Assembly: GCA_001986395.2 (NCBI GenBank)
Contig: MQVO02000004.1
Location: 868,001 to 932,000 of the forward strand
Reading direction: 5' to 3'
From: Irpex lacteus
Taxonomy: Eukaryota; Basidiomycota; Agaricomycetes; Polyporales; Irpicaceae
Length of the DNA stretch: 64,000 nt
A model generated the notes under the pieces. The model searched no databases, was not told the DNA's origin, and saw only the letters and a program-made list of their open reading frames with translations. Both the position numbers and the translations under genes were made by a program. Of the stretch, positions 25,646-37,211 are shown one piece after another. Numbering within the stretch: the stretch's first letter is position 1; every line of letters starts with the position of its first letter.

Positions 25646-26260
25646 CGACGATGTAAACTAAAACAGACTTAAAAATAAGCGGGCATAGTGACGGTAGCCT
25701 GAGGACAGTTGCACTCACATATCGGCGAAGGGTGGAGAAATATGGGATCGGTGGTACGCTCAGTTGCGTATACTTGTATCTGACGGGTTCTCATGTCACA
25801 GCACGAAACCTTCCAGACCAGACCAAGAGTGCAGTTTTGGGCGTCCTGACCTAAGTATTCAATATGGATGTGTTGGAGAAGCGCCTTAAGCGCCGATCAG
25901 GCCGGGTCTGGGAACAAGACGAAAGAACGATCCCCTGCTTATCGATTACACCATGTCTCGACAGGGACCCAAAGTACACCCCAGAATCGTTGTATATCCG
26001 TCCTGCTAATCTGACTCGAAAATGAGTGAAGGGGATTGAGAAGTAAGATGTCACGGCCGCGGCGTGGGCGGCCTGTAGTGGGATAGCCGCGACATATATT
26101 ACAGCCTGGTCACTAATCTTCGTACGACGAGATAACATAGACATAACTAATGTAATATGAATGATCAGCCAAGCTTCGAACGGATGACAGAAACCATAAT
26201 CTATAACACCAACATAGAGCAGTGTCCTCCGAGTCCAAACTGGCTACTAAAACCCTCTCA
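25646..26260. other. Intergenic, with duplicated flank at its right end
   Basis: Positions 26092-26137 resemble 27790-27835, the matching flank of copy C (33 of 46 positions agree by eye). The rest shows nothing I can name. Confidence 0.55.
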
Positions 26261-27019
26261 TTACACCACCGAATCCTTCCTCTCCGATATCTCTTCGCCA
26301 GCCTCACGCTTTGCCATTGTAACACTATTCGCAGCTTGAGCGGCCTCTTCAGCCGATTTCTTCTCCGCTGCCGCACGGCACGTTCTTTCTCTTCTGACCT
26401 CTAAAGCGGTACCCAACAGTGCCCCCAACGTCCCTATGAGAACCGGACGAGTAGGGTCAGTGGGTATCTCTTTGATCTCCCAGCCAAAGTATTGCACAAC
26501 GAGCCAGCCGATAGGCACCGTCGCACTTCCAACCACGATGCCAGCACAGACCACTATCGGCTTATCGCCACGATATTCCCAAGAAGCACTGGCATCCCTT
26601 CTCCTATCGGAAGCTATGTATGGAAGAGCCCTTTGAGGTCCGAGCTTGCTCACTCCGAGTGGTATGCAGCGTTGCGACAGGTAGGTCGCGGCAAGGGCCA
26701 GGCCTATAAGTGTACCGAGGACGATCCCTCCGATCATATTTGTCGTTTGTGTATCTATTAACGATCGCAAGAAGGATGGCGCGTCCTCTGGCACAGTACG
26801 AGTCAGGCACTCCCAGAGGGTGAGTACAGTGGCGCCAAAAACCAGTCCTCGTGTGCCCAAGAATAAGCAGGCGAATATAAGCATTACGGCCATGAAGGGA
26901 GGCGTGACAAGGAAGAGGGCGATAGAGATGATTTTGTCGTAGAGGATGAATGCCCTGGTCGTGTCGTTGGTAGCATCGTCCTGATGAAGCGGCAGCCGCG
27001 GTTGTGTTTCTGAACTCAT
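26261..27019 (-). CDS. Tandem small membrane-protein family, copy B
   Basis: A single exon of 252 codons starting MSSETQPRLPLHQDDA, closely like copy C (QSRLPLHDDDA). The membrane segments are IISIALFLVTPPFMAVMLIF, LVFGATVLTLWECL, MIGGIVLGTLIGLALAATYL and the signature WEYRGDKPIVVCAGIVVGSA into TVPIGWLVVQYFGW. The C-terminal charged helix (AEKKSAEEAAQAANSVTMAK) is kept. An upstream in-frame ATG would add 21 residues; I use the start that aligns with copy C. This is the most intact representative. Function unknown. Confidence 0.8.
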   Translation of the reverse strand: MSSETQPRLPLHQDDATNDTTRAFILYDKIISIALFLVTPPFMAVMLIFACLFLGTRGLVFGATVLTLWECLTRTVPEDAPSFLRSLIDTQTTNMIGGIVLGTLIGLALAATYLSQRCIPLGVSKLGPQRALPYIASDRRRDASASWEYRGDKPIVVCAGIVVGSATVPIGWLVVQYFGWEIKEIPTDPTRPVLIGTLGALLGTALEVRRERTCRAAAEKKSAEEAAQAANSVTMAKREAGEEISERKDSVV

Positions 27020-27931
27020 TCTCAAAATATAAACCGAAATTAGCTCAGACAAGCGATGGTGTCTTATACGGCCGTATTGCACTCACTTGACAGGAAAGAG
27101 AGGGTATTATGGGATCAGGGCCTCGCTCACTTGCCCCCTATATATCTCACGGGTGTACTCTGCTGCAAACCTTCTCCATATCATGAGCGCAGTCGGCGAC
27201 ACGTGCCGTATTTAAATGGGTGGCTATATTCAACACAATAGGTTGGAACTGACGCCACGAACCTTGCCCCACGAGTATCAGCCGGCAGTGCGGCAGTGCC
27301 TGAGTAAATACTCATACCCCGCATCGCAACTTTCGCACAGTAGGACATTAGACAACTCCACACACAAAGATAAAGTCCACGCATCGTTAGCTCCACGGCA
27401 ATTCACCGATGAAATAAATGTAAATGACTTGCCAACTGCAGAATCGTGATCGCCCTCCTTGACTTCCGAGGAGAACACGACAGCCGATCGTTTGTCGTTG
27501 CGTCAAACTACACAGGTATATAACTTGTTAGAACGAGTGCTTCCATGGCACTCGTTATCGTATTCTTCTACTAGTACGAGGCTGTAGTCAGCACTGACAA
27601 AGGTGTGCAAGGCTTCAAGAACATACTATTGATGTCGTGGCACGGAGTACCGGGAAGCCCGTTCTTGATTGCTCTCCACAGCCCGTTTATATAGGACGTG
27701 TGCCGTAGTAGCTTACGCTCGAGATATTGTTTTGACCGTGCATCTGATCTTTAGTAAAGCGCGGGGGGTGTAACATCGTTTGACCCATGGCATATATTAC
27801 AGCTTGAGTCGTAACTTTCGTACAACGACGCAACAAACCTACCCACGGCGAAGAAATTCAGGTCAGTATCAAAAACTGAGGAAGAAGTAAACGGTCACAC
27901 GAACCTAGAGCACTGCCATCCGGTCCCTTTA
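27020..27931. other. Intergenic between copies B and C, holds a VPS11 relic
   Basis: Contains the promoter side of copy B (27146-27170 resembles 28783-28807 upstream of copy C, about 21 of 25 positions), then the VPS11 relic, then the duplicated 3' flank of copy C at 27790-27835. Confidence 0.6.
27445..27640 (-). pseudogene. Decayed copy of the 3' end of VPS11
   Basis: Minus-strand sequence here matches the C-terminal part of the intact VPS11 gene downstream. The piece ctcgttatcgtattct corresponds to ctcgttatcgtgttct at the RING region. RNDKRSAVVFSSEVKEG corresponds to RNNERLADQHDVFLSEVKEG. Similarity continues across the position of the VPS11 intron that splits the RING (catactattgatg versus cataccgttgatg), so this is a genomic, not a retrotransposed, copy. 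Frame is broken by stops and indels and the metal-binding cysteines are mostly gone. It lies exactly where a tandem duplication of copy C plus the adjoining VPS11 end would leave it. Confidence 0.75.
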
Positions 27932-28655
27932 TCAGACCACTGAAGTGTTGCTTTCCATCTCTGCTCCTGCCGTCCACCGTTCCATGACCACCTTATTCTC
28001 AGCCTCAGCGGCATCTTCAGCTAACTTCCTCTCTGCCTTGGCCCTGGCAGCCCTATCTCTCAGAGCTTCCACGATAGTACCGCATACTGCACCCAAACTC
28101 GCAATCTGGAAGGGACGGGTGGGATCACTCGGCCATGCCTTACCAGTCTCCCACCCGAAACATCGCATAGCAAGATATAGCGCAGGCACTGCGGCGCTGC
28201 CAACGAAAACCCCGGCACAGATAACTGACGGTTTGTCACCCCCGGTACTGCCATGAAGTCGCTGTTTCCCTTGCGGAAGACATGACAGGAAGGCTTCTTT
28301 GAGTCCCGAGGTTGATCGGTGAATATCGTATCAAGAGACAGTAGGTGGAGAGAACGAGACCTATGACAATGCCGAGGATATCGGCACCGAAAATACATAT
28401 CTCGACAGTGCCAAAAAGAGTACGCCAAAAGGACGGCGCATCCTCAGGGACGGTATGGGTTACGTTTTCCCAGAGTGTGATGACAATAAAACCGAGAGGT
28501 ATGCCACGTAAAGCCAGTATGTCGCAGAGAAACATGGTCATGATGACAGGGGCGAGGGCGAAGAGGCCGATGGAGATGAATTTGTTGTATACCCTGGGTG
28601 GGCTGCTAGCGTCATCATCATGTAAGGGCAATCGCGATTGAACCTTTGTGGTCAT
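27932..28655 (-). pseudogene. Tandem small membrane-protein family, copy C, frameshifted
   Basis: Starts MTTKVQSRLPLHDDDASS and shares IVITLWENVTHTVPEDAPSF with copy B (PEDAPSF is identical). The family signature is broken: the frame reads SWQYRG then stops at 28236, while GDKPSVICAGVFVGSAAVP and the rest, to the charged helix and TSVV end, continue in another frame. One extra base in the C run at 28239-28243 accounts for it. Everything before and after is well kept, so the break is recent or is an assembly error. If the base is wrong, the gene encodes about 241 residues. Confidence 0.72.
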
Positions 28656-29128
28656 TATCTAGAGTGCAGACCATGATATGTTTAGTTCGATGACCATTCT
28701 GCAGAAGGCTGTTACACTCACGTATAAGTGAAAGGAGGGAGCTGCAGGATCACAACTCTGATCAGCTGCGATGGCCTTTGAGCTCCCGGGTGTACTCGGC
28801 CCCAAACGATCCATATCTGGACGACGAAGCACAGCTGGATAGCGTGTCTGTAAAACGGACCGGACATGCGAGCATACCAGCCTCGGAGCTTGTGGATCAA
28901 TCTGCGCTGAGAGCTGGCCCAAGGTTGGCCCCTCATAGAGTTTATTCAGTGACTTGGAAATATCTCGTTGCGGCACAGAGATCGCGATCGGTCACTGAGA
29001 CATAGGGGATGAGAGTGGCATGTCGCATGTTAGTCAGCGAACAGCGAGTCAGACTGTACGTCAGAGCAAAAGTGATCCATCGTCAGAGCGAACAAGTCCA
29101 GATAGGCACAGCATACACTCAGCGTCAG
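28656..29128. other. Intergenic between copy C and VPS11
   Basis: Promoter side of copy C and 3' side of VPS11, both on the minus strand. It includes the flank shared with copy B (28783-28807). No gene seen. Confidence 0.5.
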
Positions 29129-32100
29129 TTACGCAGAGACATCTTCCAGACGAGATAAGTTCATAATACCCCGGCTAAACCCAGTCGCCACTGCTGCAAA
29201 CCCGCCTTCCTTCACTTCCGATAAGAAAACGTCATGTTGGTCGGCCAATCGCTCGTTGTTGCGACGAATTTCACGAATCATACTGTGCGAGCGAGCACAG
29301 CTGCGGCACTCGTTATCGTGTTCTCCCAGACAGCTATTGTCATAGCGCTCAGTACCAAATAAATGGCATAGTTTGCGCAGGACATACCGTTGATGATAGC
29401 TGTGATTGCACATGAAATGAATGCTTGGGAGGTCTAGCTGTCCTCCACAAGCAGCGCACTGCGTGTTGTGGAAGATGATAGAATGCTCGGTGTCTTCCAA
29501 GCCCTCCACGGCTCGCAACTTCGCAGCAGTCTCTGAGCGGTAGGAGTTGATCAATTTTTGATCCTATTTTGTGCCCTATCAGCCCACGCATATTTTACTC
29601 CATACTGGGGTGCACTTACCGTCTCAATTTCTTCACGAGCCGTCTTGATACGTGACATCAGCCACTGCTTAACCAGTCCAACGCTCGCGACGTTGTTTCG
29701 GCTTAGCACCTGAACTACGGTTAACGGTGGCATGATCTTCTCCTGTTCAATGTGCTCCAAGATCCTGGTCAGATCGGTTGTATGCCGCGATAACAGTTCC
29801 GGCGTAGACGTCAAGAACCGCAGGACCAAAGGGTACAGATGAGGATGTTCTGGACCGTATCGGTCCAAGCAAGCGACAACGTCAGACGAGGCTTTCGAGA
29901 AAGGCTTCTCCTTGTGGATATCCATGTAAAAGCGGAGCACATCCTCGTACATGCCCGTTTTCTCCCATAGTAGGACGAGGCCGGGTGTATACTCCCGCGT
30001 TGAGCAGAGGATAAGAGCGTGGGTTGGGTCGTAGGGTAGGTCCTCTCGTTTCAATAGCCGCAGAGCTTTCTCGAGCCCGCCCTGTTCAGAGTGCGGCTTG
30101 GAGAGATACAGCTCCAAAAGTGTGTTCCATAGCGCGATTTGCTCTTGTCGCTCTACTTCTGGGTCGGCATCTGGATCGGATTCGACGATGGTAGGAACAG
30201 AGTCGCTGGGAGAGAGGCTCTGACCCCATCGACGCGCCGCGACCATCTCAAGGAAATGCAGAAACTGGTCTTGGTGGTCGATGAAGTGAGCAAAATATAT
30301 TCTCGGGGAAGGACGCTTGATGGGATTAGACTTTGACCGATGCAACGTAGGTGTTGCACTGCGGGATGGCAAAGAAGTGGTTGGTGTATCTGCACCAGAG
30401 ACACTAGCCGTGGACGTTTCCTTTCGTACGGGCTTGTCTGTGGGTTTAACAGTGGTGGTGGTGGATGCAGATGATGGGGGTACCACGTCGGCTCCAGCAC
30501 CAACCCTGTTCAAGGCCAGATATGATAGATACGAAGGTCCTGACGTGCTAGCTTGCCGAGTAGGAGGCGGTCGCGACTCTTCTTCGTCCGTGGTGCTGAG
30601 AGGAGAAAGGCTCGTACACAGATCGATTAGTAGAGTCGTAGTCTCGCTAGGTAGGTTCTCAAGGAGAGCACGACCATATCGGGCTAGATTGTTCTCCGCC
30701 TGCGATAAACACTGATGAGAAGCTACTCAAAGAATATAGGATAGATGTCTTACCACTTCAGACCCCAACCGACGAAGGTAAGCAAGAGCATCCTTATAAT
30801 TACCAGCGTCCTCAATCTGTATTTGCAAGTAGTCCTCGTGCCGGTCATATTTCTTTGCAAGATACGATGCATGATCAAAGTATCCAGCCTGACGACATAC
30901 TCTGATAGCTGTATCCAAATCGAAGGGCAGATCCTCGGTTTCACCATCGCCACTTGTACGCCTGGACTCCGTCTTGATGAAGCTGTCGAGCCGTGCCACG
31001 TCTTTCAGCTTCGTGTAAGTGTTGAGCAGAAGCGTCGTGTGGTCAGAGTTGGCTAGGCCAAGGTTATGCAACTCTTGTAGATATGTCACCAAATCGTGGA
31101 TACGCTGCGCATCGAGGAACTGCCGACCCGGAACATTGAGTAAGGTGGCTTCGATCAGCATAAGACGACTCACCTTGCGAATAACATAGCTTGGCTGAAC
31201 ATGACCGATAGTCTGTATGAACTGCTGAATAGCAGCTTCATATTCCCCTTTGGCATACAGATGATCACCATATCGCTTATGTATATCGGCAACACTGGCG
31301 TCGTCCAAACCCTGAGTCTTGGCGATATCCAGAGCAAGGGTATACCACGATCGCCTGTATAGTAAATCCAGCTTCTCCGACATTGGCTTCTCCGCTAAGT
31401 GAAGGAGCTACGAGGAGATGAGTTGAATATCATGTTGCAATGACGAAATATACCTTGCCGTCATTAGACACCAAGTATATCCGACGCCCAACAGAAAATA
31501 CGTGTCGGATACCTTCGGGGTGAGTATTAGAGTACGCCACAATCTTGTTCTCCAGGTCGAAAAGGACCACTTTTGTGATGTCCGACTTGGGCTCAGCATT
31601 CCTTGCAACAAAATTTCGAACGGTGGCGGAAGGGGCGGACGCAGAAGGGGTGAAAGGAGGCGAGACTATGGCGAGGTAATTTAGATGTGTATGAACGAAA
31701 GATTTGAAGCCTGTTGGATGCTTAGTTTGTACGATACAAATGACAGAAAACTATCGCGACTCACCTTCGTAAGCATAGCATGTACCACGTCCTTCCGTGC
31801 TGTAAGTGTAAATTGCTTCATCTTTGGCGATGACCAAGCTTCTCGCGCGCCAGTCCATAGCGGCACATCCAAGATCGCAACCGACTTCGTCTAGTTCCGT
31901 CGGTGCACCGCCACTACCTTTACCTGATGCCTGGTACGTTAAGACATGGCTAATTGTGACGATGAACAGATAGACATTCGGACTGTCTTCAGTGGGTTCA
32001 CGGAAACCAAGACCGGTAATCGGATCTGTGCTGCCCTCTAGTATAGCGCGAGGTTTTGGCAGCGCCGTTAGTGTCGTTGAACCTGAAAATATTGACTGGT

Positions 32101-32830
32101 CGAGGTGCCGATATAGGAGTACTGTGCCATCTGCAAGACCGATTGCCAGATATGCTAATGATGCTGATAACGCGACGGTTGATACCTGACATACGTCTGA
32201 GCAAACAGCGAGTGATGTGTGAAGGTGGTTACTCACGGGGTGAGGTCGATTGCCCACTTGCACCTTGGTAGAACGCAGTAGAACGGGAGCACCCGTCTTC
32301 TTCTCAATGGTGTGCAGATCCCATACTTTGAGAAACGGGTGCCTTATTGTGTCTTCTTCCTAATAATCGTCAGCTGGTGTATATTCATGGCTGACTTGAA
32401 CTCACACCCAACGACACCAGGATACCGTTCCGTTCCACCATATGCGTGACGCGACCTCCAGTGTGTGCAACCCAACTCCTAGCAGTCTCGAAGTCGTCGT
32501 TCAAAATAAACACGCTTCCATGTATATCTGCAACCAGTGTTCCAAAGTCCGTCGAAGTGATGCAAGAAATCTCAGGTGATTTCTACAGGAAAGATTGCTA
32601 TGAGTGCGTGCTTTGGGGTCGCAGACCTCTATAGGTCATACCTTAAATATCTCAGGAGAGTTGGCCAGATCATGAACATCTTTAACCGTAGAAACGTCAA
32701 AGAAGGTGAATTGTCTTTGCTAATAGCCCACATCAGTCTTTAGCACACGCGTGTGTTTCCTGAATTGTGTCTCACTCACCGCGGAGGCAATGGGCCCGTT
32801 TCCAGAGTTGACCGGGAGTGTTGCTGCCAT
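29129..32830 (-). CDS. VPS11: Vps11, core subunit of HOPS and CORVET tethering complexes
   Basis: Class C Vps protein acting in fusion at late endosome and vacuole. The order of parts is usual: an N-terminal beta-propeller (starting MAATLPVNSGNG, with YLAIGLADGTVLLYRHLDQ), a long alpha-solenoid with clathrin-like repeats (RRSWYTLALDIAKTQGLDD, HRYGDHLYAKGEYE-like helices), and a C-terminal RING-H2. The RING appears broken until a 58-bp intron is removed. Then CAACG, the HFMCNHSYHQRC stretch and CRSCARSH give a full zinc-binding set. A low-complexity Ser/Thr insert lies before the clathrin repeats (near 30330-30480). The tail ends SRLEDVSA. About ten exons join in phase. A degraded copy of its 3' end lies upstream at 27.5 kb. 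Confidence 0.93.
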
Positions 32831-34241
32831 GGCTCGTTACATGCAATACTATCCAATATTCCTCACAGTTCAATGAAGCGTAGACGGCAGCAAGGCGACT
32901 GCTGCGCTTCGAGGATATCGTGGTGTGAGGTTGAGGCACACTGACCTCAGGCTGCCAGTGCACGTGCACGCGAATGTGGACGCGGGCTGGCGCCTATTTG
33001 GCGAAATGACACTTACATCGCTACACCCATGTCAATTTCTATGCCTCATCGACATCACTCATAGTCTTTCGACTGCCTAGGTTGAAGATGGTGTTGCTGC
33101 TCAAATCTGAATCTGCCGTTGCAACGAGGCCACAACCTGGACGCGCTGGAGTGGTTTGGAGCTAGGAACCTATTGCTGACCACTGGAATGTCTGTAGAAG
33201 TCACTAAATCCAGGTATCTCGGCCACGTTGTATAGCAGACTTCCGAATACGAGCCTCTCAACTTGAAGTCTGCTCAGGAATACTGTGGCGAAGGCCCGAG
33301 AAAAAGGTGTACGATGAGCGATAAGGTCTACCAAATTGCAGGAGTCGAGGAATCCACTGCCACTCCCTTTGCACGTCTCAGTTGTCAACGTGAAGTTTAC
33401 TGATGTGGTGTAATCTGCAATAAAGATGATGATTCGGTAGTCGTATATACAAACACGCGAATTTTGCGTGGCCACCGCCATTAGACTGTACGCCGGGGTA
33501 GTATCAGCAGGACTATCTAATAGCAAATGTTGCTGATAACTGATCCCTATCTAATGCAGATCAGACTCAGGGATAGGTCTCGAAACTAAAATCGGATCCT
33601 GTGTCTTAAAGAATTTCGAGAAGGATGCAATTACAACGAGCACTTTACCCCGTTGTACGTACAAATTTCCGCTAGAACTTCCTTGAGGCTTACTCATGTT
33701 TATGTTCACGCAGGGTACAACTTATTGCTCTTGATTCTTGGAAGAGATCTTCCGCTTGAAGCCGTAGTGGCTTTTCCCACTTGACACATCCCAACTCATC
33801 TGTGGTGTGGCACCGAATAGCGAGTGCACTCAATTATGCGCTGAGCCTAATCTCTAATGTGGGGGAGTGAGAGAGTCATGTCTCATGCCTGTACACGCCC
33901 GCGACTTCTCAGGCACGCATAAGCCGCTGGTGCGACGGCGTGCGTGGTGACTGGTCGCATCAGACGGATTTCAGGGTACGTTTCCTGTTCGTATAATGCG
34001 CCATGCAGAGGAATCATTGCTCATAAAGGGTTGATCCTCCCATGGGGCAATAGAATACTCGCTGACCACGCATGGCCGAAGATGTCAAACGCCTGAATCC
34101 CGGTCTACGAAACTCGGCCACTCGGACATGTGCTTTACATAGCGTGGAACCCTAAGTTATATACGCGCTCCTCAAGCTTAAAAGGCGTCGCCACATCCAG
34201 GCAAAGCCACACTCCCACCCTTCTCCCTTTCACACTACACC
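32831..34241. other. Divergent intergenic region, VPS11 and aldehyde dehydrogenase
   Basis: 1.4 kb between two start codons. A 118-codon minus-strand frame (33170-33526) has no recognisable content. The right end is the aldehyde dehydrogenase promoter. Confidence 0.5.
34158..34163 (+). promoter_or_regulatory. TATA-like box for aldehyde dehydrogenase
   Basis: tatata lies 79 bp before the ATG, followed by a CT/CA-rich leader, a plausible spacing. Confidence 0.5.
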
Positions 34242-36290
34242 ATGGTTCAGACTTGGACTCAGGACTTCGATACACCCTTGTTCAAGGGTAAGGTCACAGT
34301 GAAGACTGGCCTCTTCATCAATAACGAATGGGTCGATGGATCTGGAAGCAGTCGAATCGAGTAAGTACATCACGACGCTCGCCTGTATCGTGAGGTTGTG
34401 CTGACGTTTGTAACTAGCGCTATCGATCCCAGTATGCCAATCTGTTTCACTTCAAGTAGTAAGATGAGGACTAAGATTCTGTTTTACAGCCTCAGGAGAG
34501 GTCATCACAACAATCACCGATGCCACTGCGAAGGATGTCGACGATGCCGTTCAGGCAGCAAAGAAAGCCTTCTACACTACCTGGGGCACCAAAGTAGCCG
34601 CGTCCGAGCGCGGTCGCTTGCTCAACAAACTTGCTGATCTGGTCGAGCGAGATGCGGACAAAATTGCTGCAATCGAAGCCAGAGATGCAGGTGCAGTACA
34701 GAGAGCCTTTTCCAATATCGATCACGACGCTAACACTTATCCCATAGGCAAATTCTTCCCGCACGCCCGGCATATGGACCTGGTCAACGTGATAAACACG
34801 CTGAGATACTATGCTGGATGGGCAGACAAGAGTACGGGAGAGACTATTGAGGTAAGAACTCGGTCTGTGTCCATCTCATTAAGGTCTAACAATGCACCCA
34901 CCTATCAGACCAACGATGCCAAGTTTGCGTACACTCGCCATGAGCCCATTGGCGTCGTCGTAAGTGCCAATTCCTGCGGACACGGTCTCATCACGGAGTT
35001 TGACGTTTTGACAGGGTGCAATTGTACCATGGAACTTCCCGAGTAGGTTCTCATTTAGTTGAAAGTTTCCGTTAAGCTGACGTTCTGCGCAGTAATGATC
35101 TCAGGCTGGAAGATCGGTCCTGCCCTCGCTACGGGAAACTCACTGATCATCAAACCATCTGAAGTCACCTCCTTGAGTTTGCTCTATTTCGCAGATCTCG
35201 TCAAGGAGGCAGGCTTCCCCGCCGGCGCCTTCAACGTCATCACAGGCAATGGTAGAACCGCTGGCCAGGCTCTTGCGGAACATGACGATGTCCGCAAAGT
35301 ATCCTTCACCGGCAGCACTCTCACTGGTCGCCGAGTCCTGGAGACTTCAGCTAAGACTAACCTCAAGAGAGTGACTCTCGAGCTCGGTGGCAAGACTGCG
35401 TCTGTAATCTTCGACGATGCTGACCTCGAACAAGCTGTCAAGTGGACTTCTCTCGGTATCTTGTGAGCACTCGTGTCGAAATCCCTGCATTGTGTTGATT
35501 CTGACTCTTGAACAGCTTCCACAGTGGACAGATGTGCACTGCAGGTTCTCGTATCTTCGTTCATTCGAAAGTTTATGATGACTTCGTGAAGGGCCTTGCT
35601 GCTGCAGCTCAAACCGCCAAAGGTGGTACTGGTTTTGACCCAAACACTACCTCTGGTCCAGTTGTTTCAGAGGCGCAATTCGAGGTAGGCATACTGTACA
35701 ACCTATCCTCTACAATCTGTCGCTCACGTTTGTTCAAAGCGTGTCTTGGGTTACATCAAAGCCGGGAAAGAGTCAGGTGCAACCATCGTCGCCGGTGGCG
35801 AGCGCATAGGTGATAAGGGCTACTACATTCAACCGACTATCTTTGCGAACGCTAAGCCCGACGCGAAGATTGTTCGAGAGGAGATTTTCGGTCCTGTCGC
35901 TGTCATTGCCAAGTTCGACACGGATGAGGAAGCCCTCCAGCTAGCTAACGACTCTACCTACGGTCTTTCTACCAATGTCTTCACCTCTAATCTCAACCGT
36001 GCCATCAACTTCGCCAACAAGGCCGAGTCCGGCAGTGTCTATGTGAGGGTTCTTTCACATTCTCTAGATCATATGGGCTGATTAGTCTTTCAGGTCAACA
36101 CAGCGTCATTCCCTGACGTTCAACATGCCTTTGGAGGCTTCAAGCAATCTGGTTTCGGAAAGGATCTGGGCAAATATGCTCTCGAAGCGTACGTAGAACC
36201 TTGCTCTTATACCTTCAATGCATTAATATACAGCCTTGCAGCTACACCCAGGTCAAGGCCGTCCACATCAACCTCGGAAACAAGGCGTAA
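34242..36290 (+). CDS. Aldehyde dehydrogenase, NAD(P)-dependent
   Basis: Oxidises aldehydes to acids; about 500 residues from some nine exons. The key parts are visible: the oxyanion-hole Asn in IVPWNFP, the cofactor Lys in IIKPSEVTSLSLLYFADL, GSTLTGRR after VSFT, the general-base Glu in LELGGK, the catalytic Cys in FHSGQMCTAGSR, and EEIFGPVAV. The end is GKDLGKYALEAYTQVKAVHI then NLGNKA. No mitochondrial presequence is seen, so a cytosolic enzyme is likely. ELGGK is followed by TAS rather than the common SP, a mild variation. It resembles class 1/2 (ALD5-type or retinal-type) enzymes; substrate not assignable. Confidence 0.94.
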
Positions 36291-36715
36291 GGAGATAGCA
36301 GCTGACCACTATTGTCTGGCATCGCTACTCAAAAACAATCTGTACTGTTATTCGCTTGGAGCGCAATCAATCAATCTGGATTCTGTCATCATGATAGTTG
36401 TGAACGTGTTACCTAGAGTAGAGCTCGATATACTGCGAGAAATGAGAGTATCATGCAGGCTATCTGTGGGAAGGTAAATGGACGCAAAGAAGCCAGGCGT
36501 CTCTTCTAGAAGGCTTCCTCCAATGAAAGCGTGGGCCCTTGCCGAAGGCGGCTGCAAACTCATTCAGCGCTAAACTTAGCAGTGACGTTCTTCCGCATAA
36601 GGCCATCACAACTTTTTCAGTAAGCTGCCTCACTGGCACTCGCGAAATACGAGTACTGGCACTTCAGTGAAACAGTTACCTTCTACCAAGACAACTCAGG
36701 TCCATTTGCATCAAC
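36291..36715. other. Short intergenic region
   Basis: 3' flank of the aldehyde dehydrogenase and promoter of the small Cbp4-like gene. Nothing else seen. Confidence 0.5.
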
Positions 36716-37211
36716 ATGCAGCAATTTCCATGGCTCAGGTTTGCATTCTTCTCAACTGGCCGTAAGTATGCACCCATACATCCGGATAGCACGCTTCGTG
36801 TACTGACATCTCCTATCCTGCTTTGTAGTTGTTGGTGTTGGGTACATGGTTATGCGAGGTAAACAGCCCGACACATGACAAGCCTTCGCAGCTGACTTGA
36901 TATTTAGCTACTGTACCAACGCCCGAACAAACCTACGCTGTAAGCCTCCGTACTCTCGCTCCATCGTATCCATTCAGGTTACTCATAAAATCATGCATAG
37001 GCCATGTCCCCTGACCTACGACGGAAAGTGGATGCTAACAGAGCAGCTCGTCTGGCCCGGGAAGCTGCTACACGGCAACAAGCGGAAGCACAGGTAGGCA
37101 TGACCCGACTCTGTTTGCAAGAGCACGAATACTGAATTGCCTTTCTCTGCTGTCAAGTTGAACGACCCAGATGCACAAAAGCCGGTATGGGCAGAAGCTA
37201 GCCGACGGTGA
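36716..37211 (+). CDS. CBP4: Cbp4-like mitochondrial complex III assembly factor
   Basis: A small five-exon gene of about 80 residues. Exons join as MQQFPWLRFAFFSTGL, VGVGYMVMRA, TVPTPEQTYA, AMSPDLRRKVDANRAARLA with a charged helix, and LNDPDAQKPVWAEASRR. This layout (one N-terminal membrane segment, then a TPTPEQ-like motif, SP.LR, and an Arg/Ala/Glu-rich helix) is that of Cbp4, an inner-membrane protein that helps cytochrome b mature into the bc1 complex. All four introns are 50-75 bp with GT..AG ends and correct phase. The assignment rests on motif pattern and length. Confidence 0.68.

Noticed and set aside
33170..33526. A 118-codon minus-strand frame upstream of VPS11
   Set aside because: No recognisable sequence, no splice partners and no conserved pattern.
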